From: Tetrahymena thermophila SB210
Taxonomy: Eukaryota; Ciliophora; Oligohymenophorea; Hymenostomatida; Tetrahymenidae
Direction: 5' to 3'
Assembly: GCF_000189635.1 (NCBI RefSeq)
Contig: NW_002476481.1
Span: 744,001 to 808,000, forward strand
DNA length: 64,000 nt
Part shown: piece after piece, positions 1-12,108 of the stretch
Layout of the letters: each line of letters starts with the position of its first letter
Position numbering within the stretch: position 1 is the first letter of the stretch
The notes under the pieces: generated by a model
What the model was told of the DNA's origin: nothing
What the model saw: only the letters and a program-made list of their open reading frames with translations
Databases searched by the model: none
Program-made: the position numbers and the translations under genes

Positions 1-1
1 T

Positions 2-2113
2 ATCTCAAATCAAGCTGTCAGTAAGCTTTAATAAGAAATCAAGTAAAATGCTTGTACTCCTAATAGAATGGCTCACAAAGACTAGTAAGTTCATAACAAC
101 AACTAGCTAAAGTAAGCAAGGACTTCCAGCTTGATTAAGAATCTAAGCGGAGATCACGAGACATTCAATGAGTCAAACTACAAAGTATAAAAATAACAAA
201 AATTAAACTAAGCTGCGATTATCGTTCCAACTGCTTAACACATGCTTCAATAATATTAAGCAGATTAAATGCAACACAGTAATCAAGTAGTTAGCAGTAC
301 TTAAAACAATTAATAAAGCAAATCTCCTATCTCTTCAACAGTTTCAACTTGCAAGAATGTAAATCAAAAGCAGCTATCCTACACTTCTATGCACAATCAT
401 CTTTAAAATCAATAAAATCCAAATAGCAAAGCTGGAAAAATAACTCCAAATTCAACTGTATCTAACTCTAACATGAATTAGAATGGTAAAGTATTTTTTA
501 AGTCAATAAACGCTAGTGGAAATACAAGCAGCTAAGCTCTAAAAACAGGAAATCAGACAAATACAAATAGCATTATTCAAAGCAATAACAATAACAATAA
601 TAATATTAATATAAATTCAATTCTTACAAATAATTACATTTCTCCTACAAATCATAATTAAAACACAGTAACTCCATTAAACATAATGAACAACTATAAA
701 TCTACAAACAATACTTCATAAAAATCATATTAAGAAAGTCATTAAAATTCAATGGATAAAAACGGTTCTTCAAGCAGATAGCTTTAGCACATTTACTCCC
801 AGCAATAATAGCAATAGATTTAACAAAGCTAAAAAAATTTATCATAAAATTAGCTTGGAAGTAACATCAATCAAAATAGTATTAATGCTAATAACTCAAC
901 ATTAAATTAAAACAATATTATAAATTTCGATATAAATTCTTAACTTTCTAGAACTATGATGAGCAATACAAATAGAGGAGGAACAGCATAAGGATTCAAT
1001 GAAGTAAATAGCTTCAATAACAATAATGAAACAACTCTCAACCAAAAATCTCTAATTTAACCTGGTTCTTCTCACTCAACTACTGGAATAACAAATAGTA
1101 ATAACAATATGCTTGTTTAATCTAACACCCCAATTAATGGAGCAGCTTAATCAATTATCTAAGCCAACCTTAACTAAAAGATATCCTCTCCTAACCATAA
1201 AAAGAAGCAAAAATCAGAAAGTCTTTCAAAATCAAATCAAAAAACAAACAAAAACTCTCAGGGTTAGCAAATACAAAATTAAAATATTTAATTCATCTCT
1301 AACGAATTAAGTGGAGGTATTTCTTCTTAATCTCCAATAAATGTTAACTAAAATCAACAGTTACAATAATAGTAATAGAATCACTTAAACTAAAATGGCC
1401 TTTAAATACTTTCATTTGAATAAACACATCAAGGATCTTCTGTTTAAAATAAGTAAATATTACCTTCGCCATCTTCATATGGATAAAGTTAGCAAAATAG
1501 TATTATTCCACAATAAAAGAAGCAGGAGTTTAAGTTGAATATCAGCAAAATTATCAATTAGCAGCACGAATTTAATTCAAGTGGCAACAAAAATATTTAT
1601 AGCAGCAGTAGCACTACCAATATGAACTCTTAAAATATGAATCATCTAATGATGTACAATAATTAAGAAGAAAATCAAGAAAATTCATATGGATTTTGGA
1701 CTTCTAGATCAAATAAATAAAATTATTAACATTCTTCATAATTGTAATAATATGCTTCTCAGCATGGTTCTTCTAGTACCAGTAAGTATTCCTCTTCTAA
1801 TCCTAAATAAGCAAATCTAACAGAAAGAAAATTAATAAAAACAAATAATAATTCCAAATAACGTAAAGAAGTACCTGCTGTTAACTTGACTGATAGAAAC
1901 TAATATCATCGTAGCCAGTAATACACAGCTTCTTAATAAAAGCATGATAACTAAAAACCTTCCCCTTAAAACAGAAAAAATACTGCTTAAAAGAATTAAA
2001 ATAGCAAAAATATTGATAGTCACTTTATAAATTAAAATTCATTAACTGGAAAAGAAAAGATAAATTTTATGAGTGGAAGTGGCAGCTTATCAGGTTTTTC
2101 ATTAAAAAAATGA
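2..2113 (+). CDS. Asn/Gln/Ser-rich protein, 3' part (5' end outside window)
   Basis: An open frame of about 703 codons runs from the left edge to a TGA at 2111-2113 when TAA and TAG are read as glutamine. Those two codons are very frequent, so a standard-code caller would see nothing here. The protein is dominated by N, Q and S with short poly-N and poly-Q stretches, some proline and lysine, and no membrane segment. I see no catalytic motif or folded domain. The first hundred residues are the least repetitive and may be the tail of a domain encoded to the left. Long low-complexity tails of this kind are common in ciliate kinases and transcription or RNA-binding proteins, but nothing here decides between them. 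No intron is needed to keep the frame. Function unknown. Confidence 0.8.
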
Positions 2114-2877
2114 TAGTAGCTTCTTCATAAATTATTTGCTGAATTGTAGCTTTTTTAAGAGAAATAACTAAAACAATTTTCAATCTTTTAAAAGATTAGT
2201 AATTTGTCAACTTTTTTATATATTCTATTATATCATTTAAATAAATACTTTTATATTAGTCTAATTATACTTAAAAGGATTCGTAAACATCTTTTAAACT
2301 CTCTGATACAGCTGCTTATCTCGCTCTATCAATAAATAAATTACATTTTATTTTTTTATCTCTATTAAAATATTATACTAATTATCTCAAAAAATATTAA
2401 ATGTTTAATAATTCTAATTTCTCTACATTTACATTTGTTAAATTAAATTTACAAATAAAAAGTTAAAAAATCATCAATATTTTGTAATTTTTAATACTAT
2501 CAAACATTGTAAAAAAAAATCCTTAATTTTTTTATAAAGAATAAAAAACATGATAGAAATAATTATCAATTATAGAAAAAAAATAAATTTAAATTATTTA
2601 AGGTATTTATTATATAAAGTAAGAAAACTTACTTTAAGAATTTTTAATTAAATAAGATATTATTAATGGTTATTTTATTATTATTTTTTTCAACATTTAT
2701 TTTTAAATTTTAGAATAAATATTAACAATTTCATAGCATTTTAAGAAAATTCTATCTTTTGCTTTTTTCAATAGAAATTTAATTTTGTGTAAAAATAATT
2801 TAGATTAATTAATAAAGAATTCTTTAGATAATAGATATAAATAATAAGTGTTTGAAAAGCATTCAATTTTGTATAAA
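2114..2877. other. A+T-rich spacer
   Basis: About 760 bp between the stop of the N/Q-rich gene and the small orphan gene. Composition is spacer-like, with many homopolymer A and T runs. No RNA gene or coding signal was seen. Confidence 0.7.
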
Positions 2878-3237
2878 ATGGATTAATAAAATTAAAAGTT
2901 AAGTGAAAAGCTCTATAATTATATGTAGGATATACTATTTGTAACAGCATACCAGTTTGGTTTTTTAAAAGATGAAAATAACTCTTACTTATTTTAGGAT
3001 TAACGATTGAAAAAGTAATTAAGAATCGATTCTTTAAAATGTATGCTAGTTACCAGCACAATATTTATAGGATATAGATATTCAAAAGGAAGAAATCATT
3101 ATATGAATTATATAAAATCTTTTCTACAAGGACAAGCTGCCGGGTATATAATTTCTATATACTATACTAGAGAAAAGATGAAGGATTAGCTAGTTTTAAA
3201 ATTAGTAAGTTCATAAAATCCTAAAACACCAAAATGA
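2878..3237 (+). CDS. Small orphan protein, 119 aa
   Basis: An intronless ORF of 120 codons with ATG at 2878 and TGA at 3235-3237. It is invisible with the standard code because codons 3 and 4 and several later ones are TAA or TAG. Local G+C rises over the ORF and drops on both sides. The protein starts with a short polar segment (MDQQNQKL), has a mixed first half, then a mildly hydrophobic stretch around residues 63-72 (CMLVTSTIFIGY) followed by a basic patch and a second semi-hydrophobic stretch near residues 88-96, and ends with a polar tail (QNPKTPK). It could be a small membrane-associated or mitochondrial protein; I do not recognise the family. The start is the first ATG of the open frame. 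Confidence 0.6.
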
Positions 3238-3279
3238 AATAATTTAAATCCACTTAATTCTTATTTATGTTTTCTTTTT

Positions 3280-3620
3280 TCAATTTTATTTTTTTGTAAA
3301 ATTATTATTTTGAAGTATAAATAAATACGGATATACATACAAACAATTGTTAGATATTTTTATATTTTAGATAAATAATTTTATTTATAGGTACAATTTT
3401 CATTGAAAATAATTAATTGACTTTTAATATTGCCACTTGCAAGTAAAAATAAATAATTAAAAATATTATCTTTATTAGAAAAACTTAATTAAATACTTAA
3501 AAGGAGTCAAAAATTATTCTTTAAAATTTAGAAATTCAAAATAATATTTTTTAATCTTTTTATTGGTTACAGACATGAATAAGCATTTATCATGATATAA
3601 TTTGTATATCCTAAAGGATA
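3280..3620. repeat. Spacer repeat, copy 1
   Basis: First of two direct copies of a roughly 300-bp A+T-rich sequence; the other lies at about 3728-4022. Shared landmarks in the same order are a TTTTTTGTAAA start, TATAAATAAATA, a TACA(A/G)TTTTCATT block, the motif TATTG(C/T)CACTTGCAAG, then TACTTAAAAGGA and an AAATTTAGAAAT(T/A)CAAAAT block, ending near TTTATCA(T/A)GAT. Copy 1 has a small extra A+T segment in the middle. No coding potential. Confidence 0.7.
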
Positions 3621-3727
3621 ATCTAAAAACACTTATTTGCTACTTAAGTTAATTAAAAACCTAAAAAATAAAAATCTAACCTAATTTACCTCATGAAGCA
3701 ATTTACATAGAGTTAATCTAATATATC

Positions 3728-4022
3728 TCTTATTTTTTTAAATTTTATATTTTTTGTAAAGTTATTATTTTGTTATATAAATAAATATGAATAGCATTTA
3801 TTTATTATTATTATATTTTGTATCTATATTTATATTAATGGATACAGTTTTCATTTAAATAACATGAATCGATTTTAAATATTGTCACTTGCAAGGAAAA
3901 ATAATTAATACTTAAAAGGAATTGAAAATTATTCTTAAAAATTTAGAAATACAAAATATTATTTTTTATTCTTTTTATAAGCAAGAGTAGTAAATATCTA
4001 TTTATCAAGATGTAACTTTTTT
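3728..4022. repeat. Spacer repeat, copy 2
   Basis: Second copy of the repeat at 3280-3620, same orientation, start-to-start distance about 450 bp. The CACTTGCAAG motif and the TACTTAAAAGGA block are the best conserved parts. The copies differ by many substitutions and small indels, so the duplication is not recent. Confidence 0.7.
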
Positions 4023-4574
4023 TCTCTAAAAAATTGATGCAAAAAATGACTATCAACCACTTTAATTATTAAAAACCTATTTCATTCATTATTTTTAATT
4101 TTTTTCGTTTTAGAAGATAACAAATTTTATATTAGCAGATTATAGAAATTAGGTGTCAGTATTAAGATTGATTGAAGATTTTTTGTTTGTTAATAGCTAA
4201 TCAATAATTTTTAAACTTTGAAAATAATAAAGATATTTAGGTGTAAAATAAACACATAATTATTATTTTGAATTATTAACAAATAACTCCTTTTAGATAA
4301 TTTTTAAAGTTAGGAAAATAGGTTTAAAATGATAATAAATTAACCATAGCAGGGTGATTTGATCCAATAAAATTAAATAAATGTTTAGCTCACTTAAGAC
4401 AATAGGTAACCTACTAATAAGGTATTGTTTCAATCATTTTTAATTTAACTTTATTGCTAAAATTTTTTGAAACGACAATTTAAATTATTTTTAATTTATA
4501 AAAAGTAGGATAAAAAGGGTTAGAAATAAGCTAATATCAATTAAAATGAGAAGCGTGTTCTATCTTTCTTGAAT
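4023..4574. other. Spacer upstream of the anoctamin gene
   Basis: A+T-rich spacer. A short upstream ATG at 4546 opens a nine-codon frame ending in TGA at 4570, just before the anoctamin start at 4575; it could be a small uORF or chance. Nothing else is recognisable. Confidence 0.5.
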
Positions 4575-7500
4575 ATGTTTAGAAATAAAGATTCAGTTGA
4601 CTTTAATAAATTAAATAAGACTCAAAGCAAGGCTAAAAGAAAGGAAGACAGATTTTTAGCAGATAGGGAAGCTGAATAATTTGAAAATGTGTATAATGAT
4701 TTTAATTTTGGTTAAATGGTCATGTCTTTCCCGAACCCAGACAATAAGAATAGTGAAGTGAAAGCAGAAGGAATAACTTTTAGGGAAGCGATGCAAATAT
4801 TTGATGAGAATTTAAACATGTTAAATCCATAAATGAATGCACACGAAGTTGACTTTCAAAGGAAAGCATTTTAATTATCGTTTTTACTATTAGATGATTA
4901 TGTAGACAACACTGAAGAAGCATAAGAAGCTTAAAAAAAGAAGGAAGAACAGGAGAAAAAAAAGAGAAAGTAAAAGGCTTAGTAATAAGTTGAATAAGAA
5001 AAGTAATAAAAACTGTAAAAAGAGAAATCTAAAGACTAACAAAGTTTACTTTAATAAGCTGACAAAGAACTTAAATTAGATCCACAGGAAAAATAAGGAA
5101 GATAGTCTGTTAAAAAAAAAGTATAAGGTTTATCAGATGCTGAAATAATAGAACTTTTATAAGAAATTAGATTTATTGAAGAAAATAATGAAGTTCCTTT
5201 GATAGGAAACTTGCAACCTGGATAATCTCCTGATAACAAATAACCTACTATTAATGCTTTAAATAAAGATAAGGATATAAAAAACAATAAAGATAATAAA
5301 GATAATAATAATAAGTTGTAGGATAAAAATGAAAATAAAACTTTAAATGGATTACCTTAGTAATAGAATTTGTTCACAACTGTAGCTAACGAATAAAATT
5401 AGCTTAAAGATGCCTAACCTTCAACTTTAAACAATTTGCCACTAACACAATCTTCTGAGGATCTTCTTTTTCAGCTTGTCGAAGGCACAATGAATAACGA
5501 TTTATCATCTTTCAAGAATGTAAAAAAGAAAGTAAATAAAGGAAAATTCATGTATATTAGATACTATGATAAAGATGATTATGATTATATTATAACTAAT
5601 CATGTTCCTAAAGATTTCTAAACTCTTTTCAGGATGACCCTCATTTCTAAGCTTACAATTAATGGTAAACTAAGTACAAGATCTATTCTAAATGAAGAAG
5701 GTACTTAAATTATTGTTACTATCAAAGCTTCAGAAGATATAATCCGCCAAACTGCTTCTTACTATAAGCACAACAAGCAGATTGAGCTAGGATATGCTGA
5801 TATCCTCTCTTTGGAGCCATGTGATGATAAATTCAGGTATATTTTTTATATTAAAAATTAATTCATTATATATTTTTCATTTTTCAAATTTGAATTATTG
5901 AAAGGATCTAAATATTTCCTAAACCAAATAAAATCTGTGGATGATATTTAGGGATTATAATTTGATTTATGAAAATTGATTAAAATCTCAGTTAAAAGTA
6001 GATAAAAAATTATATTAAAGGGTAACCTATCATAAAAATTCCTATCAAAAATTCATAGATAATTTCGGTTGTTTTTATAAAAAATCCTGATGAAAATTTA
6101 TATAATATTAAGAAATTAATTCATAGAATTTAAAATTAATCGATTGACTAAAATTTGCTTAAAAATATTTCAAACTTATTTTATTAACTTCATTTATAAA
6201 AAATGCTAAAATATTCTTAATAATTATTTTTTATTTTATTGAATTTTGCTAGCATCTAAAACTTCATTTTATTTATTTAAATGAGATGCTATTTTTATCA
6301 CACATTCATAAGATATTTTAATTGTTTTTCTATAAATTTAGGCCATATAGATTAAAGTACTTAGTTAGATTGGCTGTAAAAAATGCCAAAAAGAAAAGAA
6401 ATACAGAGTTAGATGAAAGAACTTAGTAATAAAAGATATCTGGTGTTTTACCAATTAGAAACTTAAGAGAGTATTTGAATATGGATGACGATTAATTTTG
6501 GATAGATTTAGGAAGAAAGTAGTATTATTTTGATGGAATGCTTGATGAGATAGCTTCAGATATTAAAATTAATTAAGATTAAGAACTTGTTGAAATTATT
6601 GATGACAATGATCCTTTGAATATGAAACTATGGGCTGCTTATAGTCTTTACTTAGATTACATGATTTATTATTGTTCAAAAATGAAAGTTTTAAAGAAAT
6701 TTGCCAAAGATCAGGCAAAAGCAAATGTTGATAACAATAAAGATTAGCCTGGCTAATAAAATCCTGCTGAAGCTAAAAAGACAGGGAATAACAAAAAAAG
6801 AGCTTTAAATCAGTATGAAAAAAATGCAGCTTTCCTCTACAGAGTAAATTGATAGATTATTAATAGATTGACATATTTTATTTACTTATTTACTATTTAA
6901 CTAAAAGCTTATTTTCAAATAAGCGATTGAAGATACAAATCTAAGCTTCTTGAAAGTTTAAAGCTTCTTTTCAGCAAAGTAAAAATTATAGAACATATGG
7001 CATCGTTTAGAAGTTGAAAATCCTATTGCACCTTTTAGTAATTTTACGAATTCACCTTATGAAGAGCACCTTCTTTTCTGGAGAACTTATGAATAAAACG
7101 AATTTAAGTAAAGATCAATATTTACTAACATGGAAAAAATAAAGATTTGCGACATTGTAATTGGAGACAATGTAATAAATAAATAATATTTTATATATTA
7201 CTAAGATAATATTTATTATTCTATTTAATAAATAAGGTTAATGTACTTAAAATGCTTAATCAAGGCTTGATGCTTAATTATTTCCCTCTTCATGATCCTC
7301 ATCAACTAAAAGGAGATAGTGCTCTTTAATATTTCTAAAAAGTTATAGAAAGTAAATTTTTATTTTTAAATAAAATAATAAATATTTTTGGCATAATCAA
7401 TTCAAAATAATATAAAATTTTAATTAATAAAATTTTATTTTTTCCCTTTAAATTAAAAAAACTATATTAATTTAATTGAGTAAATTTCTTGATTTAAACA

Positions 7501-10409
7501 AACATTTGTGTTATTTAATTGATTTAGCCTTAAATGAAGAAATAATATTTTTATGAACTTCTTATTTTTTTTAAAGAAAATAAAAAATTTTGAATTTGAA
7601 TAAAATTCAATTAATATAAAAATAATCAAAAGATAAATAACAAAAAAGTAAAAAAAATAAAAATATTAATGTAAATTAATTTCTTTTTAATACCCATAAT
7701 TTAAAACCCTCTTACTAATTTAATACACTCAAATTTAAATCCTAAAAATTTTTTTTTTTGAATAAGGAGAACCTTAAATTGGAGAGTTTATATTATTTTA
7801 TTTTATAAAAAATATTGAACTTTTTCTTTTTAGTACTAATTAGTTTTCATTTTTATTTCATAAATTCTTCTTATTTAAAAGACAAAAATTATAAAATGTT
7901 TGCTTCAGAAATTTACAAATAAGAACAAGAAAAATTTTTATAAAAATTAAAAATAAATATATATAAGGAAATTTAATTTTATTTAAACTCTAATTAATTT
8001 TTATTTGACTGGCTTAAAATAATTATTTGTTTTAAATAAATATTAATAATTTATCAATTACTTATTTTTAAAAGATGATATTTTGCCTGAACCTGAACTT
8101 TCAGAAGTTTAAGATAGAGTAAGAAAATTATTTTTGATGCTTGATACCTAGGCTGATCCTTCAGATTTTGATACTTCAAGTGTCATTCAAGATCTTAGCA
8201 TAAGAATATTCAAACCTTGGTATTTACAGATTGATACTATTAGAGACTATTTTGGAGAAAAAATAGCTATCTATTTCAAATTTTTGAGCAGCTATACTTT
8301 CCACTTAAGCTACATAAGTTTTATAGGTGTTATAATAGAAATTATTATAGCTTCACTCAAGTATAAGCACCCTGAGACTTCCGCTGGATTTAGATTCTTT
8401 TTTGCTATTATCATAATCATATGGTAGTGTGCTTTTATTGAGTTCTGGAAAAGAGAACAAGCAGTATTTTCTCTTACATATGGTTAAGAAAACTTTTAGC
8501 AATCAGAGTAAGAACGTCCTTCTTTTAAAGGTTACTTCAAGAGATCTATAGCTAACGATTAAATAAATTATTAGTATTATAACAGCTTAAAGAGAAAAGC
8601 TTTCTTTGTTTTTTCTTTAATTCTTAGTGCTTTAGTTATTTGCATAGTTATTGCTATCATTTTTGCACTTTTCTTCTTCAAAGCTTGGCTTTTGGAAAAT
8701 GGCTACTTACTGAACGCTCCTTTTATTAATCCTAACACATTGATTGGTATTCTTAACTCTATCTAGATTATTATTTTTAACTAGCGTAAATATTTTTTAA
8801 TATTTTTTTTAATCCTCAAAAATTTATTTATTTTAAAATGAAGATGATTTTTTTTTTTTCATAAGCTCTTTTATGCTTAAATTATACTTATTTCTTTTAT
8901 TCTATTGTATCAAAGAGTATTCTATGCCTTGATATAAAACTTTAATAATTAATTTAACTTAGTTTTAAATAAATTGCCTTTACTTAATTTATGATAAACT
9001 TTTTTTTATTTTTAAACTAGTTTATCTTTATATGAATGATTGGTTGAGTGAAAAAGAAAATCATTAAACATTAATGAGCTATGAAAATTCATATATCTCT
9101 AAAGTCTTCATGTTTACCTTTTGTAATACGTTCAATTCATGCTTTATTATTGCCTTCTTCAACGATCTCTTTTTGATTGAAAAAGGAAATACTACTTACA
9201 TTGATTTCTGTAAAAGTGATTAAAAGGATGGTTAAAGAGATTGTTTCGATGTTTTAAGAACTCAAATGATTTCCATTTTCTTAATTAACTTAATTAAAAA
9301 TATTCCTGAACTCGTTGTCCCTCTCCTTAAAACATTTGCTAAGAAAGCCTTAAGAGATAGTCATAAGAATCTAATCATTCATCCCTTCAGAGAAATTGAT
9401 AACTACATCAAAGATCAATTTGATTTGGAACCTTACACAACAAATCGTGAAATAGATGGTACTGTAAGTGACTATATGGAATTAGTCATTTAATTTGCAT
9501 TCTTAAGTCTATTCGGCTTAGCTTTCCCCACTTCTTTCCTTCTAGCTTTTGTGAACAATATTCTAGAAATTTAAGTTGATAAAACCAAACTGATTTACAT
9601 TTCCAGAAGACCTGTATAACTTTAATCATTTTATAATTATTTTTAAAAATCTAATTTAAATAATAAAAAAAGACACCTACAGGAGCATCTGATATAGGAA
9701 CATGGTTTGTTCTTATTGAAATCATTTCATTTTTATCTGTATTTGCTAATGCAGGTAATTTATTTTTATCTATTTCTCTTTTCTTATTTATTTGTTATCT
9801 TTTGTTTGTTTTTTCATTATTAAAATTTTTTAAACAAAATATAGGTCTGATAGCCTTTACGAGTGATACTGTGACAACTAGTCCAACCCTTGCTTAAAAT
9901 GGTAAATAATATTCTTTATTTTTTCTTTTGTAAAGAAAACTAATTTAATTTTGTTTTTAAAAACAGTTGACAAATATTCATAGAGAATCTTTTTCGTTAC
10001 ATTCTTGATATTTATTTTCTTGAAATATTTGGTTTCATCTTTAATAGATGATGTACCTGAAAAGGTTAACATAATCAAGAAAAGACATAATAATTGCATT
10101 AATTCTCTTTTGAAGGGCTTAAGTAAAACCAAAGCAAGAAGCATGATAAATGGAAAGCCCACTCAATTGTTTGACTTGGTTTAATATCCTTAAATTAAGT
10201 AAAAAGTATAAACAGTTAAGTCATTGTATGAAAAAGTAAAGCAATTCAATACTGAATAACTTGATCCTATCATTCCAGACAAGAAAGAGATAAAGCTTAC
10301 TAAAGGAGATCAAAATAAATAAATTGAATAAAATATATTCAACTAAACATAGCAACCTTTGTTACAAAATTAAACTTAAAATCTTTAAAGTTTTGAAATA
10401 TAAAAATGA
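4575..10409 (+). CDS. Anoctamin (TMEM16) family membrane protein, 9 exons
   Basis: Predicted 1342 aa from exons 4575-5836, 6342-6843, 6908-7171, 7237-7351, 8075-8785, 9021-9613, 9673-9754, 9845-9901 and 9967-10409; all joins are GT...AG and keep phase. Anoctamins are dimeric ten-helix proteins acting as Ca2+-activated chloride channels or lipid scramblases. Family hallmarks: the lead-in DYFGEKIAIYFKFLSSYTFH to the first helix, the FIEFWKREQA block after helix 2 (near residue 835), the loop from NDWLSEKENH to FIIAFF, helix 6 with NIPELVVP, helix 7 with SDYMELVIQFAFL, and the following AFVNNILEIQVDKTK and SDIGTWF segments. The first 400 residues are a ciliate-type extension rich in K, E and Q with a likely coiled coil. 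Acidic residues matching the known Ca2+ site are present on helices 7 and 8, but the helix 6 asparagine position seems to be lysine. Channel or scramblase activity cannot be told from sequence. Start is the first in-frame ATG. Confidence 0.9.
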
Positions 10410-10769
10410 TTTATTTAGAATAAGTCAGTGTATTTTTCTATTTTTTTTAGGTTGTGTTATGTATAAAAAGAATAAAAAATATTATTTTTTTTTAATTTAT
10501 TTTTAAACAATTTAATATCAATATTTTTAGATATTTTTTAAGGTTATTTTTATATACATTAAAAGCTTATTTTTGAAGCTTGTTAAAAAAATAATTTATT
10601 TGTCTTAAAAGGCATGTTCATTACGGTTTTTTTGTTAATTATTTTTAGCAATAATAAAACTTTAAATTTAATAACATTCTATCTAAAATTTATCAGGAAA
10701 AAATTTCATGGGTTTTATTCTAAATAATAAAGAAAAAATTTCGCTAAAAACAAAAAATGAGAAAATAAA
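10410..10769. other. A+T-rich spacer
   Basis: About 360 bp between the anoctamin stop and the next coding-like region. Poly-T and poly-A runs only. Confidence 0.6.
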
Positions 10770-12108
10770 ATGATTAAGAAATCACATAAACTTAAATAAT
10801 CGGTCTTTATTAATGAAAATAAAAAAGATGCTGTCTTATAATTGGAAGTGAAAGAAAGGAAGTCATAGAAATAATTTATCTATAAAATTCAAAAGATTCT
10901 TTCAATTTTTCAAAATTTGATAAGTTTTCAAAATATTATGGAATATTAAAGGAATGCCTCTGTAAAATGATAATAGAATTGAATAAATATATTAAAAAAT
11001 TATATAAAATCACTTTATCAATATGTAAATACACAAAACAAAGATAGAATCACTATTCTCTCTATTTTAGAGATGATCATTAAAAAAATGAAAATGAGTT
11101 TAAAGATCTGAATATACATATAGTTAATCCCTCTATTAACAAAAAAGGAGATGGAATTATCACCTAATGCAACTAATAATAGGTCACTAAGGAATAAAAT
11201 AAACTCAATACATAAAATTTAAATATGAAGAGCTATTCTGACTCACAATTAAATAATAATAATCAATACTCACTTAGAATATTAGAAAACTAAACAAAAT
11301 GAATAAATCAAAATATTGATCCAAATAATAACTAATTATGAAAGATAGCATGAATGTACTGCAAGGCGATTTTAATATAGATTTATTAAAAAAAAGAATC
11401 AAAAGAATGAGCACAAAACTCAATAATTAATTGATAAAACGAATCATCAATCAGTAATCAAGAATAGAAAGAAAATTATATGATAAACTAATAACAATTA
11501 AATTAAAAAAAACATAATAAAATGATCACACAATTCATACCTAATCAAAACAAAAAATTAAGAGACAGATGACTTACCTATATAATTTTAATGCGAAACG
11601 AAAATATAATGTCAGATTTAAATAACTTATGACAAATATAGAAGGCACAGATAAGAGAAAGCCTCAATCTCTAATCTCTGAATAAAATTTTATAAGGTAT
11701 CAATAGAATATATAAAATTAAAATTTTCATTTTATTTTTAATTTGATATAAAGGATAAATAAATAAATTTTCTCTATTTTTTTTGTATCGAAAATCTATT
11801 AAATTAAAAAAAATTTTAAGAAACTTACTCAACATTCGATTAGTCCACCTAAGGATTCTATTACTGATTACCATTTTCAATTTGAAGGGGTTTTTACCTT
11901 AATTAATATTTTTTTAAACTTTAATTATTTATATCATATTATTCAAAAAATATTAGCTTTTTCAAAGTTTTACCATTTACATTCAATTATTTTTTCAATT
12001 TTTTAAAGTAAAATTTTATTATTCTAAGTTAAAGTGTATTCAAAAATAAACATTTTAAAATTATGTGCACTTTTTAATAAATTCACATTAATTTAGAGTG
12101 CATTTTGA
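10770..12108 (+). pseudogene. Probable decayed Gln/Asn-rich gene (three successive frames)
   Basis: Three overlapping stretches read like protein in succession. An ATG at 10770 opens a K-rich frame closed by TGA at 10968-10970. A second frame is open from about 10823 to the TGA at 11300-11302 and ends in an N/Q-rich segment (SQLNNNNQYSLRILENQ); it still looks protein-like for a dozen codons past that TGA. A third frame starts at ATG 11338 and stays open to TGA 12106-12108, with a basic, helix-like first half and a hydrophobic second half. No GTA...AG pair joins frame two to frame three, because no GTA occurs in about 11100-11340, so frameshift decay is more likely than splicing. A functional gene starting at 11338 remains possible. 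The family is not recognised. Confidence 0.4.

Noticed and set aside
1113-1310. 65-codon ORF starting at a CTG/TTG-type codon
   Set aside because: It is out of frame with the continuous N/Q-rich frame 2-2113 that explains the region.
9878-10162. 94-codon minus-strand ORF with a hydrophobic start
   Set aside because: It overlaps exons 8 and 9 of the anoctamin gene, whose plus-strand reading is in phase with the family pattern.
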